This document shows, piece by piece, positions 1 to 6,142 of a DNA stretch of 9,190 bases. The stretch comes from Comamonadaceae bacterium (GTDB lineage Bacteria; Pseudomonadota; Gammaproteobacteria; Burkholderiales; Burkholderiaceae_C), in contig CANHXV010000079.1 of NCBI GenBank assembly GCA_947464665.1, positions 1-9,190 on the forward strand. Direction: 5' to 3'. The stretch's first letter is position 1, and each line of letters begins with the position of its first letter. Below the pieces are notes generated by a model. The model made no database searches and had not been told where the DNA came from. It saw nothing but the letters and a program-made list of their open reading frames with translations. The position numbers were made by a program, and so were the translations under genes.

Positions 1-417
1 AAGCCTGTGTCCCACAGAATGCAAGACCCAACCTGGCGCCACTGTCTCGCCCGGCAAGTAAGCCTTGGGCGCTTGGCCATCGACTGCCAACAAAGCGCTA
101 CCCCGACCAGAAGCGCCCGCCACCACACCCAACAAGGACCATTGGTGGTCTGATGATGCGCCAGCATTGGCGCCAGACTGGCCCATAGCCGCTTTGGGCG
201 CTCCTAAGGCGGTAGCCACATGACTGCTTTGTATGGCATTTAGAGCCGCTTGGGGAGCCGCAGCTTGCGTGGCATTGGGCACCGCCGAAGGAGCCACAGA
301 AATGCTCTGAATTTGCAGAATCCAGGCGACGGCTGTGTAGGCGGCCAAAGACCCTAGCCCCAACGCACAGAGCGCGGGCCAAATCGATTTGGATGAGCCT
401 GGAATGACTTGCAACAT
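1..417 (-). CDS. gspC: Type II secretion inner-membrane protein GspC, N-terminal part (cut by window edge)
   Basis: GspC is the bitopic inner-membrane clamp of the T2SS. Its periplasmic homology region (HR) binds the N0 domain of the GspD secretin and links the inner platform to the outer channel. I read 139 codons from ATG at 417-415 with no stop, so the gene continues left of the window. Residues 1-13 are a short cytoplasmic tail and about 14-36 a single membrane segment (ends AYTAVAWIL). Residues 40-90 form an Ala/Pro/Ser-rich linker. The HR domain starts near W93, with the typical pattern WSLLGVVAG, then GRGSALLAVDG, then PKAYLPGE and a G-W-V-L strand. The end of the HR domain and any PDZ domain lie outside. 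No good Shine-Dalgarno sequence precedes the ATG, but there is no better start. It is transcribed divergently from gspG, not as the first gene of a gspC-to-M operon as in enterobacteria. The family call is firm and the exact start less so. Confidence 0.88.
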   Translation of the reverse strand, partial: MLQVIPGSSKSIWPALCALGLGSLAAYTAVAWILQIQSISVAPSAVPNATQAAAPQAALNAIQSSHVATALGAPKAAMGQSGANAGASSDHQWSLLGVVAGASGRGSALLAVDGQAPKAYLPGETVAPGWVLHSVGHRL

Positions 418-467
418 GAGGGGATTATGATGGAGAAGTGTGAAAAAAAGCAGCGAGCGGTTTTGCC
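418..467. promoter_or_regulatory. Divergent gspC/gspG intergenic region with candidate promoter(s)
   Basis: This 50-bp gap is the only place where a promoter for the long plus-strand operon could lie without entering gspC. It holds a TATGAT at 426-431 that resembles a sigma-70 -10 box for gspG, which would give a leader of about 30 nt. The overlapping opposite strand reads CATAAT (positions 429-424), a -10-like box for gspC only a few bases from its start codon. I see no convincing -35 box at standard spacing on either strand, so the promoter assignment is weak. A GAGCGG at 455-460 is the best ribosome-binding candidate for the gspG ATG at 468. Confidence 0.3.
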
Positions 468-956
468 ATGAAATTCAAAAATCTAAATTCAACCCCTGGT
501 GTTCAGACAGTGAATGCAACAAGGCCACCAGGCCTTAAGCACGCTAGAAAACAGCGCGGCTTTACTTTGATTGAATTGATGGTGGTTTTGGCCATCATTG
601 GCATCTTGGCCGCCTTGGTGGTGCCCAGTGTTTTAGGCCGTGCCGACGATGCGCGCGTCACAGCGGCGCGAACCGATGTGGGCAATTTGGCCCAGGCCCT
701 GAAGCTCTACAAACTCGACAACCAGCGCTTTCCCACGGCCGAGCAAGGTTTGCAAGCTTTGGTGGCCAAACCTTCAGCCGAGCCCGTGCCTCCCAATTGG
801 AAAAGCTATCTCGACAAATTACCGGCCGACCCTTGGGGCCGGCCTTATCAGTATCTCAACCCTGGCTTGAAGGGCGAGGTCGACGTGATGTCTTGGGGCG
901 CTGATGGTCAATCGGGCGGTGAAGGTGTGAATGCCGACATTGGCAGCTGGCAATAA
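468..956 (+). CDS. gspG: Major pseudopilin GspG of the type II secretion system
   Basis: GspG is the main subunit of the T2SS pseudopilus, the periplasmic piston thought to push folded exoproteins through GspD. The 162-residue precursor has a type IV prepilin cleavage site G31^F32, followed by TLIELMVVLAIIG, with the conserved Glu+5 at E36. Prepilin peptidase would cleave and methylate it. The C-terminal half carries the GspG hallmarks: DPWG at 121-124, then PYQYLNPG, and a calcium-binding loop within 142-161 with D146, E152 and D157 (SWGADGQ, NADIGSW). Mature length is 131, normal for the family. The oddity is the 31-residue leader, against the usual 6-10. A GTG at 510 would give a 17-residue leader but has no ribosome-binding site. 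It is the first gene of the operon, with gspH 6 bp downstream. Identity is very secure; the start is moderately so. Confidence 0.96.
   Translation: MKFKNLNSTPGVQTVNATRPPGLKHARKQRGFTLIELMVVLAIIGILAALVVPSVLGRADDARVTAARTDVGNLAQALKLYKLDNQRFPTAEQGLQALVAKPSAEPVPPNWKSYLDKLPADPWGRPYQYLNPGLKGEVDVMSWGADGQSGGEGVNADIGSWQ
521..536 (+). other. Small inverted repeat within the gspG leader codons
   Basis: AAGGCC (521-526) and GGCCTT (531-536) form a perfect 6-bp stem with a 4-nt ACCA loop. CACCAGG at 526-532 could instead pair with CCTGGTG at 495-501, so two mutually exclusive stems are possible. They lie in the codons for the unusually long GspG leader peptide, upstream of the prepilin cleavage site. No U-run follows, so this is not a standard terminator. 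It may be chance in a coding region. Confidence 0.3.
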
Positions 957-962
957 ATTGCG

Positions 963-1400
963 ATGCGTCCATCACATGGCTTCACCTTAATTGAATTGCT
1001 GGTGGTCATTGCGCTGATTGCCATCGGCATGGCCGCAGTCAGCTTCAGTTTGCGCGACTCTGCACAAACGGTTTTGGAGCGAGATGCAGAGCGATTGGCA
1101 GCTTTGTTTGAGTCGGCAAGGGCCCGATCAAGGGCCAGCGGCGTGCCTGTGAAATGGCGCCCACAAGCGCTGAGCAACAGCGGCCGCCCAAGCGCTTTTG
1201 TGTTTGAAGGTTTGCCACCTCCAACACTTTCTGATCAATGGCTATCGCCCCAAATTCAAGTCGCAACTGACACTGTGGTGGTCTTAGGCCCCGACCCCAT
1301 CATCGGGCCTCAAAGCGTGACACTGCGGGTGAAAGATTTGCAAGTTTGGGTCAGTACCGATGGGCTTCGGCCCTTTGCTGTGAATCGAGCTGCACCGTGA
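963..1400 (+). CDS. gspH: Minor pseudopilin GspH
   Basis: GspH is a minor pseudopilin that joins the GspI-J-K tip complex to the GspG filament. The 145-residue precursor has a 6-residue leader, a cleavage site G6^F7 and the class III signal FTLIELLVVIALIAIG with Glu+5 at E11. The remainder, about residues 30-145, is the globular domain. It ends in a strand-rich region (LRVKDLQVWVSTDGLRPFAV) consistent with the GspH/FimT fold. Only 6 bp separate it from the gspG stop, and no clear Shine-Dalgarno sequence precedes the ATG, so it is probably coupled to gspG translation. Its stop codon overlaps the GTG start of gspI. The body of GspH is poorly conserved, so the name rests on the prepilin signature plus position between gspG and gspI. 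Confidence 0.9.
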   Translation: MRPSHGFTLIELLVVIALIAIGMAAVSFSLRDSAQTVLERDAERLAALFESARARSRASGVPVKWRPQALSNSGRPSAFVFEGLPPPTLSDQWLSPQIQVATDTVVVLGPDPIIGPQSVTLRVKDLQVWVSTDGLRPFAVNRAAP

Positions 1401-1798
1401 ATTTGACACCTGGCGCTGTGCGTTCAAGCTCACAAAGCAAGCAAGGCTTCACCCTCATTGAAGTGTTGGTTGCATTGGGTATTGTGGCCATTGCACTGAT
1501 GGCGGGTTTGCGTTCTACCGATGCCTTGAGCAGAAATGCCGCTCGCCAATCCACGCAATGGTTGGCACAAATTTGCGCTGAAAACGAGTTCAGCCGCTTG
1601 CGTTTGTCTCGGCAAGTGCCGCCTGTTGGAGAAAGCAGCGCCAGCTGCCTCCAAGCTGACTTAGATTTACAAGTGAATTTATCCGTTCAAGTCACACCCA
1701 ATCCCAATTTCAGAAGGGTTGACGCGCGGGTGGTTCAGCGCAGTGGTTCAGACAGCACACCCCTGCTTCAGCTTTCAACGGTCTTGGGACGCTACTGA
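1397..1798 (+). CDS. gspI: Minor pseudopilin GspI
   Basis: GspI is the minor pseudopilin that nucleates the tip of the T2SS pseudopilus with GspJ and GspK. I chose the GTG at 1397, whose GTGA overlaps the gspH stop. An in-frame ATG at 1346 would extend the protein by 17 residues deep into gspH and is less likely. The 133-residue precursor has cleavage site G17^F18 and the signal FTLIEVLVALGIVAIALMAG, with Glu+5 at E22. The following stretch (about residues 50-66, QSTQWLAQICAENEFSRLR) fits the GspI family pattern of a helix ending near an A-x-N-x-x-x-x-R/L motif. Mature length is about 116, typical of GspI. The stop overlaps the gspJ start as TGATG. Confidence 0.93.
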   Translation: MNLTPGAVRSSSQSKQGFTLIEVLVALGIVAIALMAGLRSTDALSRNAARQSTQWLAQICAENEFSRLRLSRQVPPVGESSASCLQADLDLQVNLSVQVTPNPNFRRVDARVVQRSGSDSTPLLQLSTVLGRY

Positions 1799-2478
1799 TG
1801 CAACGCCCGCAGAAAAAGCATCAAGCCATGGCTGGTTTTACGTTGATTGAAGTGCTGGTGGCCAGCGCCATCTTGGCGCTCATGGCGCTCATTTCTTGGC
1901 GTGGTTTGGATGGCATGTCCAAAGCCCAAGTGGCCTTGCAAACACGCAGCGATGCCAACCAAACATGGCAAGTTGGTTTGGCGCAATGGCGCACCGATCT
2001 GGACAACATGGTGACTTTGCAAAACACCCCCGCACTCGATTGGGACGGGCGTGTGCTGCGCATCACGCGGCAGCATTCACAAGACCCCCAAGCGGGCATG
2101 CAGGTGGTGGCCTGGACCCTCGGCAATGGACAATGGACACGCTGGCAATCGGCTCCACTCACCCAACGCGACGCCTGGGCACAAGCTTGGACGCAAGCGC
2201 AGGTATGGGGCGAATCAGCTGGCAACCCCATGCCCAACAATGCCAATGAAGTCTTGATTCACCCCATTCGCAGTTGGCAAATTTATTACCACCGCGATGG
2301 CGCGTGGAGCAACCCACTCTCAAGCGCCACCAACACCGCTGGCCCCAGCAATTTAAGCAACTCAGCTTCTTTGCCGGAGGGCATTCGCTTGGTGCTTGAT
2401 TTGGCTGAAAACGCACAAGTACAAGGCAAATTGACATTGGACTGGGTTCGCCCCACTTTCACGGTGGCCAAGCAATGA
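1798..2478 (+). CDS. gspJ: Minor pseudopilin GspJ
   Basis: GspJ is a minor pseudopilin of the GspI-J-K tip complex. The 226-residue precursor starts at the ATG within TGATG at the gspI stop. It has cleavage site G13^F14, with FTLIEVLVASAILALMALISWRG following and Glu+5 at E18. The W-R-G-L-D-G-M stretch just after the membrane helix (residues 34-40) is typical of GspJ. The large globular domain contains alternating strands and several Trp residues, and ends GIRLVLDLAENAQVQGKLTLDWVRP, which matches the usual GspJ C-terminal strand pair. An internal ATG at residue 11 would leave a leader of only 3 residues and is rejected. The stop overlaps the gspK start as ATGA, indicating coupling. Confidence 0.94.
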   Translation: MQRPQKKHQAMAGFTLIEVLVASAILALMALISWRGLDGMSKAQVALQTRSDANQTWQVGLAQWRTDLDNMVTLQNTPALDWDGRVLRITRQHSQDPQAGMQVVAWTLGNGQWTRWQSAPLTQRDAWAQAWTQAQVWGESAGNPMPNNANEVLIHPIRSWQIYYHRDGAWSNPLSSATNTAGPSNLSNSASLPEGIRLVLDLAENAQVQGKLTLDWVRPTFTVAKQ

Positions 2479-3539
2479 ACCCATCCACGAACTCAAAACT
2501 CAAGGGTCAACGTGGCGCTGCTTTGATCAGCGCCATGTTGGTCGTCACTTTGGTGGCCACCTTGGCCAGTGTGGCGCTGTGGCAGCAATGGCGACATGTC
2601 GAAGTCGAGAGTGCAGAGCGGCACAGAGTGCAGTCGTCTTGGCTTTTGAACGGGGCTTTAGATTGGTCACGTTTGATCTTGCGAGAAGATGCCATCGCCG
2701 GAAATTCAGCCAATTCAGGCAGCGTCAATGGCAACGCAGACCATTTGGCAGAGCCTTGGGCATTGCTCCTGAAGGAAGCCAAACTGTCAACATTTTTGGC
2801 GCAAGATCAGCAACTTCGCGAGGGCGACCCGGAAGTCTTTTTGTCGGGCCAAATCACCGATGCACAAAGCCGCATCAATTTGACAAATTGGCTGGAGGCC
2901 AGCGACGGCAAAGTCAGCGCCAAAATGAATGAGCCTCTTCAACTGGCCCTTGTACGGCTGTTCAATGTCCTGGATTTACCCCGCGCCGAGCTAGACAGAC
3001 TTGCGCCAGCATGGCGAGCCGCAGCCCAATCAGCGCACCTGTCAAACCCTGCAATGGGACAGGCCTCGCAGGGCGTGGCCAACGGTGTTTCCCTGCTTCC
3101 GCAGCAAATCACACAATTGCAGTGGTTGGGCTTAAGCCCAGACACCGTTCAACGCTTAATGCCCTTTGTGACCATCTTGCCCGAAGCCACGCCAATCAAC
3201 CTGAACACAGCCAGCGCCGAAGTCATTTACGCCACGGTACCCGGTTTGGAGCTGACAGCAGCGCAGCAATTTGTACAACAACGCACACGCGCGCACTTCA
3301 GCAACTTAAGCGATGCCAGCAAAGCCTTGGGCGGCAAACCCCTGGAGGCGCGTTGGCACGCGGTGGGGACGCGGTTTTTTGAAGTCTGGGGGCGCTTGCG
3401 CATGGAAGATCGAACCCAAGAGGAAACCGCCTTGATCTTGCGAGATTCTGGCAATGTGACATTTGTGTGGCGGCAAAAAATTGCGGGAATACTTCCGCCC
3501 CCAAACCGCGAGTCGCTTCTACAATCAAGCCAGCCATGA
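2475..3539 (+). CDS. gspK: Minor pseudopilin GspK (pseudopilus tip)
   Basis: GspK is the large minor pseudopilin that caps the pseudopilus. The 354-residue precursor has cleavage site G14^A15 followed by ALISAMLVVTLVATLASVALWQQW. Position +5 is Ser (S19) rather than Glu, which is expected because GspK characteristically lacks Glu5. The conserved block ITDAQSRINLTNW lies at 127-139. A second block, PINLNTASAEV from residue 240, is the helix-hairpin-helix-like segment of the inserted helical domain. Length and domain order match the family (about 300-350 residues). Start and stop both overlap neighbours (ATGA with gspJ, ATGA with gspL). I see no truncation or frameshift. Confidence 0.95.
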   Translation: MNPSTNSKLKGQRGAALISAMLVVTLVATLASVALWQQWRHVEVESAERHRVQSSWLLNGALDWSRLILREDAIAGNSANSGSVNGNADHLAEPWALLLKEAKLSTFLAQDQQLREGDPEVFLSGQITDAQSRINLTNWLEASDGKVSAKMNEPLQLALVRLFNVLDLPRAELDRLAPAWRAAAQSAHLSNPAMGQASQGVANGVSLLPQQITQLQWLGLSPDTVQRLMPFVTILPEATPINLNTASAEVIYATVPGLELTAAQQFVQQRTRAHFSNLSDASKALGGKPLEARWHAVGTRFFEVWGRLRMEDRTQEETALILRDSGNVTFVWRQKIAGILPPPNRESLLQSSQP

Positions 3540-4789
3540 GCACACTCCTATTCACGCTGCCGCTTCACTCAGAAAACGGCGAATCCTATGCCCAAACAGT
3601 CTTGCCGACTCAAATGGTTGGCGCGCGCGACAAAGAAATTTGGGCCATCGTGCCAGCAGCAGCACTGTCGTGGCACCGCGTCACATTGCCTGCGGGTGTT
3701 CAAAGGCAAGCCAGCCGCTTAAGCGCTGCGCTGCAAAGTTTGATGGAAGAGCCCTTGCTCGATGACCCCGAGGCCATGCATTTGTCCATGCAAGCCGAAT
3801 GGGAGGCCAACTCGCCAGGCTGGGTGGCTGCTTGCAACAAGGCTTGGCTAAAGCACCATTTGTCTCAGCTACAAGCCATGGGCCATGTGGTGCATCGAAT
3901 CGTGCCAGAGTGGTCTCCCAGCACCGATCTGGGTAAGGTGACGGCCTGGGTCAGCGGCACGCCTGAAGATGCTTGGCTTTGGGTGAATGACGCCCAAGGT
4001 GCATGGCGCCTGCCACTCATTGCAGGCTTGAAACATTGGACCGAGCAACTGCTGTCTTTGGGCAATGCCCAAGACATCCCTGCGAACCTCAGGCTTCAAG
4101 CTGACCCTGCCGTGGCCGACCTTGCGCAAAATGCTTTGCGCCAATTGCAGTCACACCATCAGGCTGCGACTGCAGAGCGTTTCAACACATGGCGCATCGA
4201 AGTGGTCACTGGTTTGCAACGCTATGCAAAAGCCGGTGCAGCCAACTGGGACTTGGCGCAATTTGAATTTGCTGCACACGGTTCTGCGCGCTGGCTTCAA
4301 AAGGCCCATCGCCTTTGGCAAAGCTTCGCCAAAGGTCAGGCATGGCAAGCCGCGCGTTGGGGCTTGGCCGTGTTGGTGGCAGCCCAATGCGTCGGGCTGA
4401 ACGTGGCAGCGTGGCAACTCAATGCCCAAGTCAAGTTACAAAAAGAATTGCAAAAATCCATCCTCACACAAAGCTTCCCCAATGTCACGGTGGTTGATGC
4501 ACCCCTGCAAATGGCCAAAGAACTCGAACGCTTGCAGCGCAACGCAGGCGCAGTGTCATCACGCGATTTGGAGTGGGTGCTGCAAGCCGTAGGTGCCGCT
4601 TTGCCAGCGGGCCAAAGTATTTCTAACATTGACTATCAATTGCAAAGCAATGGCGAAACTCGGCTGCAAGGTTTGCAATTGTCTGATGCTCAAAACAGCG
4701 AGTTTGCCAAGGCTCTGCGTCACCAAGGTTTGGATGCTCAAGCCAGCGCAGCGCAATGGCGCATTGTGGGCCTGAAGGCGGGGCTTTGA
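3536..4789 (+). CDS. gspL: Type II secretion inner-membrane platform protein GspL
   Basis: GspL anchors the ATPase GspE to the inner membrane through its cytoplasmic domain and pairs with GspM in the periplasm. I chose the ATG at 3536, whose ATGA overlaps the gspK stop. An ATG at 3467 in the same frame lies inside gspK and adds 23 non-family residues. The 417-residue protein has an actin-like cytoplasmic domain (about 1-268). This ends with the GspL-type motif NWDLAQFEF at 237-245, equivalent to the N-L-x-Q-G-x-F motif of the family. One membrane helix follows (about 272-294), and then a periplasmic region with a short coiled segment (295-340) and a ferredoxin-like domain (about 342-415). Length is normal. 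The gspM ATG lies 2 bp after its stop. Confidence 0.94.
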   Translation: MSTLLFTLPLHSENGESYAQTVLPTQMVGARDKEIWAIVPAAALSWHRVTLPAGVQRQASRLSAALQSLMEEPLLDDPEAMHLSMQAEWEANSPGWVAACNKAWLKHHLSQLQAMGHVVHRIVPEWSPSTDLGKVTAWVSGTPEDAWLWVNDAQGAWRLPLIAGLKHWTEQLLSLGNAQDIPANLRLQADPAVADLAQNALRQLQSHHQAATAERFNTWRIEVVTGLQRYAKAGAANWDLAQFEFAAHGSARWLQKAHRLWQSFAKGQAWQAARWGLAVLVAAQCVGLNVAAWQLNAQVKLQKELQKSILTQSFPNVTVVDAPLQMAKELERLQRNAGAVSSRDLEWVLQAVGAALPAGQSISNIDYQLQSNGETRLQGLQLSDAQNSEFAKALRHQGLDAQASAAQWRIVGLKAGL

Positions 4790-4791
4790 GC

Positions 4792-5289
4792 ATGAAATTC
4801 TTCAACACCTTGCAAGCGCTTCCCAAAAAAGATCGCCAACGACTTGGGGGATTGGCCGCCGTTTTTATGGCACTCATGCTTTGGACATGGAACTTGGCAC
4901 CCGCTTTGAAAACTTTGCGCGAAGTGCCTCTTCAATTGTCGCAACTCGATGCGCAAACTCAGCAGTTAAAGGCCATGCAAGCACAAGCGCAAGCTTTGCA
5001 AAAATCGCCGCGCATCAAACCCAATGACGCCAGTCGCCTTTTGCAAAAAACCGCCGCTGAAATGCTGGGCGGCGGCGCGAGACTGAACTTGGAAGGCTCT
5101 CGCGCCACCCTCACACTGAGTGGCGTGTCTGCCGATTCGCTGACGCAGTTTTTGGCATTGGCCAGAGAGCAGTCACAAGCGATGCCCATTGAAGCGCATC
5201 TTCAAAAGTTCTCAACCTCTGGACCACCCAACCAAGACCGCCAAGAACTTTGGCGCGGGGCGCTCATTTTGAGTTTGCCAGGCGGATAA
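4792..5289 (+). CDS. gspM: Type II secretion inner-membrane platform protein GspM
   Basis: GspM is a small bitopic inner-membrane protein that binds GspL and GspC and stabilises the GspE-GspL-GspF platform. The ATG at 4792 is supported by AAGGCGG at 4775-4781, one of the best ribosome-binding sites in the operon, 10 nt upstream. An in-frame ATG at 4756 lies inside gspL and lacks such a site. The 165-residue product has a short basic cytoplasmic tail (PKKDRQR, 11-17), one membrane helix (about 19-39), a Gln/Ala-rich predicted coiled coil (about 40-72) and a compact alpha/beta domain (about 80-163) consistent with the ferredoxin-like fold of GspM. Sequence conservation in this family is low, so the name rests on topology, size and position between gspL and gspN. 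Confidence 0.92.
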   Translation: MKFFNTLQALPKKDRQRLGGLAAVFMALMLWTWNLAPALKTLREVPLQLSQLDAQTQQLKAMQAQAQALQKSPRIKPNDASRLLQKTAAEMLGGGARLNLEGSRATLTLSGVSADSLTQFLALAREQSQAMPIEAHLQKFSTSGPPNQDRQELWRGALILSLPGG

Positions 5290-5291
5290 AC

Positions 5292-6137
5292 ATGCCTAAC
5301 CAGCCTTTAGACTTCTACAAAGTGCGCGCACCCCGCAACCCAAGAGCTTGGGCTTGGGCCATGACCGGCGCCTTGCTTGGCGCATTGATGGCGCTGCTGA
5401 TTCATTTGCCTGCGCAGTGGTTGGCCCAAGCTTTGGTCAAGGCAAGTCTGGGTCAAGTCCAACTTCAAGAAGTTCAGGGATCTGTCTGGCAAGGTTCAGG
5501 CAAATTGGTTTTGACAGGCGGCGAAGGCAGTCGCGACGCGTTGGCCTTGCCAGGGCGCATCAACTGGCAAACGAGCATCTCTCTGAATGCTTCGAATCGC
5601 CCTCAATTCAATTTCAGCTTGAACGCAGCCTGCTGCATGACCCAAGCCGTACACCTTTCATTGCAAGCCACCGAGGGCCTGCGAGTGTGGCAATTGGTCG
5701 TAGACGATCACCAATCTCAGTGGCCTGCGCATCTGTTAAGTGGCTTGGGCGCACCTTGGAACACGCTTCAGCCTGAAGGCACCCTCAAACTGCAAACCAA
5801 GCAATTGAAGGTCAATTTCCAATCGCAGCCAAGTTGGCTTCAAGGCGCCATCACACTCACTGCAGAAAACATGTCATCTAAATTGAGCACCCTCAAACCG
5901 ATGGGCACATACCAAATCAATTTAGAGGTGGCTTCTGCCGCCAACCCTTTGCCGTCTTTGTCCTTGACCACGCAGTCTGGCAGTTTGCTTTTAAGCGGCC
6001 AAGGTCAGTGGCAAGGCTCACGACTTCAATTTCGGGGCGAAGCCTCTGCCGTGCCTGAGCACGCAGCAGCTTTGTCAAATTTGCTGAACATCATCGGACA
6101 GCGCCAAGGGGCGCGCAGCTTGCTTTCACTAGGTTGA
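5292..6137 (+). CDS. gspN: Type II secretion accessory protein GspN
   Basis: GspN is an accessory inner-membrane protein with a large periplasmic domain, present only in some T2SS loci. Its exact role is not settled. The ATG at 5292 is preceded by AGGCGGA at 5280-5286, a good ribosome-binding site with 5-nt spacing, overlapping the end of gspM. The 281-residue protein has a basic N-terminus (KVRAPRNPR), one membrane helix (about 20-46) and a beta-strand-rich periplasmic domain with the GspN signature GSVWQGSG at 63-70. The conserved C-terminus LLNIIGQRQGARSLLSLG occupies 264-281. Two adjacent cysteines (C114, C115) sit in the region where GspN proteins commonly carry them, but I cannot say whether they form a disulfide. 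The stop lies 5 bp before the gspD ATG. Confidence 0.93.
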   Translation: MPNQPLDFYKVRAPRNPRAWAWAMTGALLGALMALLIHLPAQWLAQALVKASLGQVQLQEVQGSVWQGSGKLVLTGGEGSRDALALPGRINWQTSISLNASNRPQFNFSLNAACCMTQAVHLSLQATEGLRVWQLVVDDHQSQWPAHLLSGLGAPWNTLQPEGTLKLQTKQLKVNFQSQPSWLQGAITLTAENMSSKLSTLKPMGTYQINLEVASAANPLPSLSLTTQSGSLLLSGQGQWQGSRLQFRGEASAVPEHAAALSNLLNIIGQRQGARSLLSLG

Positions 6138-6142
6138 ACACC

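Noticed and set aside
98..382. 94-codon minus-strand open frame overlapping the start of gspC
   Set aside because: It is in a different frame from the recognisable GspC reading (ATG at 417-415), and its product is Cys/Arg-rich with no family features; it is a shadow.
1346..1396. ATG start for gspI 51 bp upstream of the chosen GTG
   Set aside because: It would run through the conserved end of gspH and give a 34-residue leader; the GTGA overlap at 1397 matches the coupled junctions of the rest of the operon.
1821..2246. 141-codon minus-strand open frame antisense to gspJ
   Set aside because: It is opposite a clear gspJ, and its composition (Cys, Arg, Ser) is typical of shadow frames in GC-rich coding DNA.
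2475..2580. Possible defect in GspK because Glu+5 is missing
   Set aside because: Absence of Glu5 is a normal feature of GspK, where the tip subunit does not need to pair with a preceding pseudopilin.
3467..3535. ATG start for gspL inside gspK
   Set aside because: The extra 23 residues read through the gspK 3' end and do not resemble GspL; the ATGA at 3536 is the natural coupled start.
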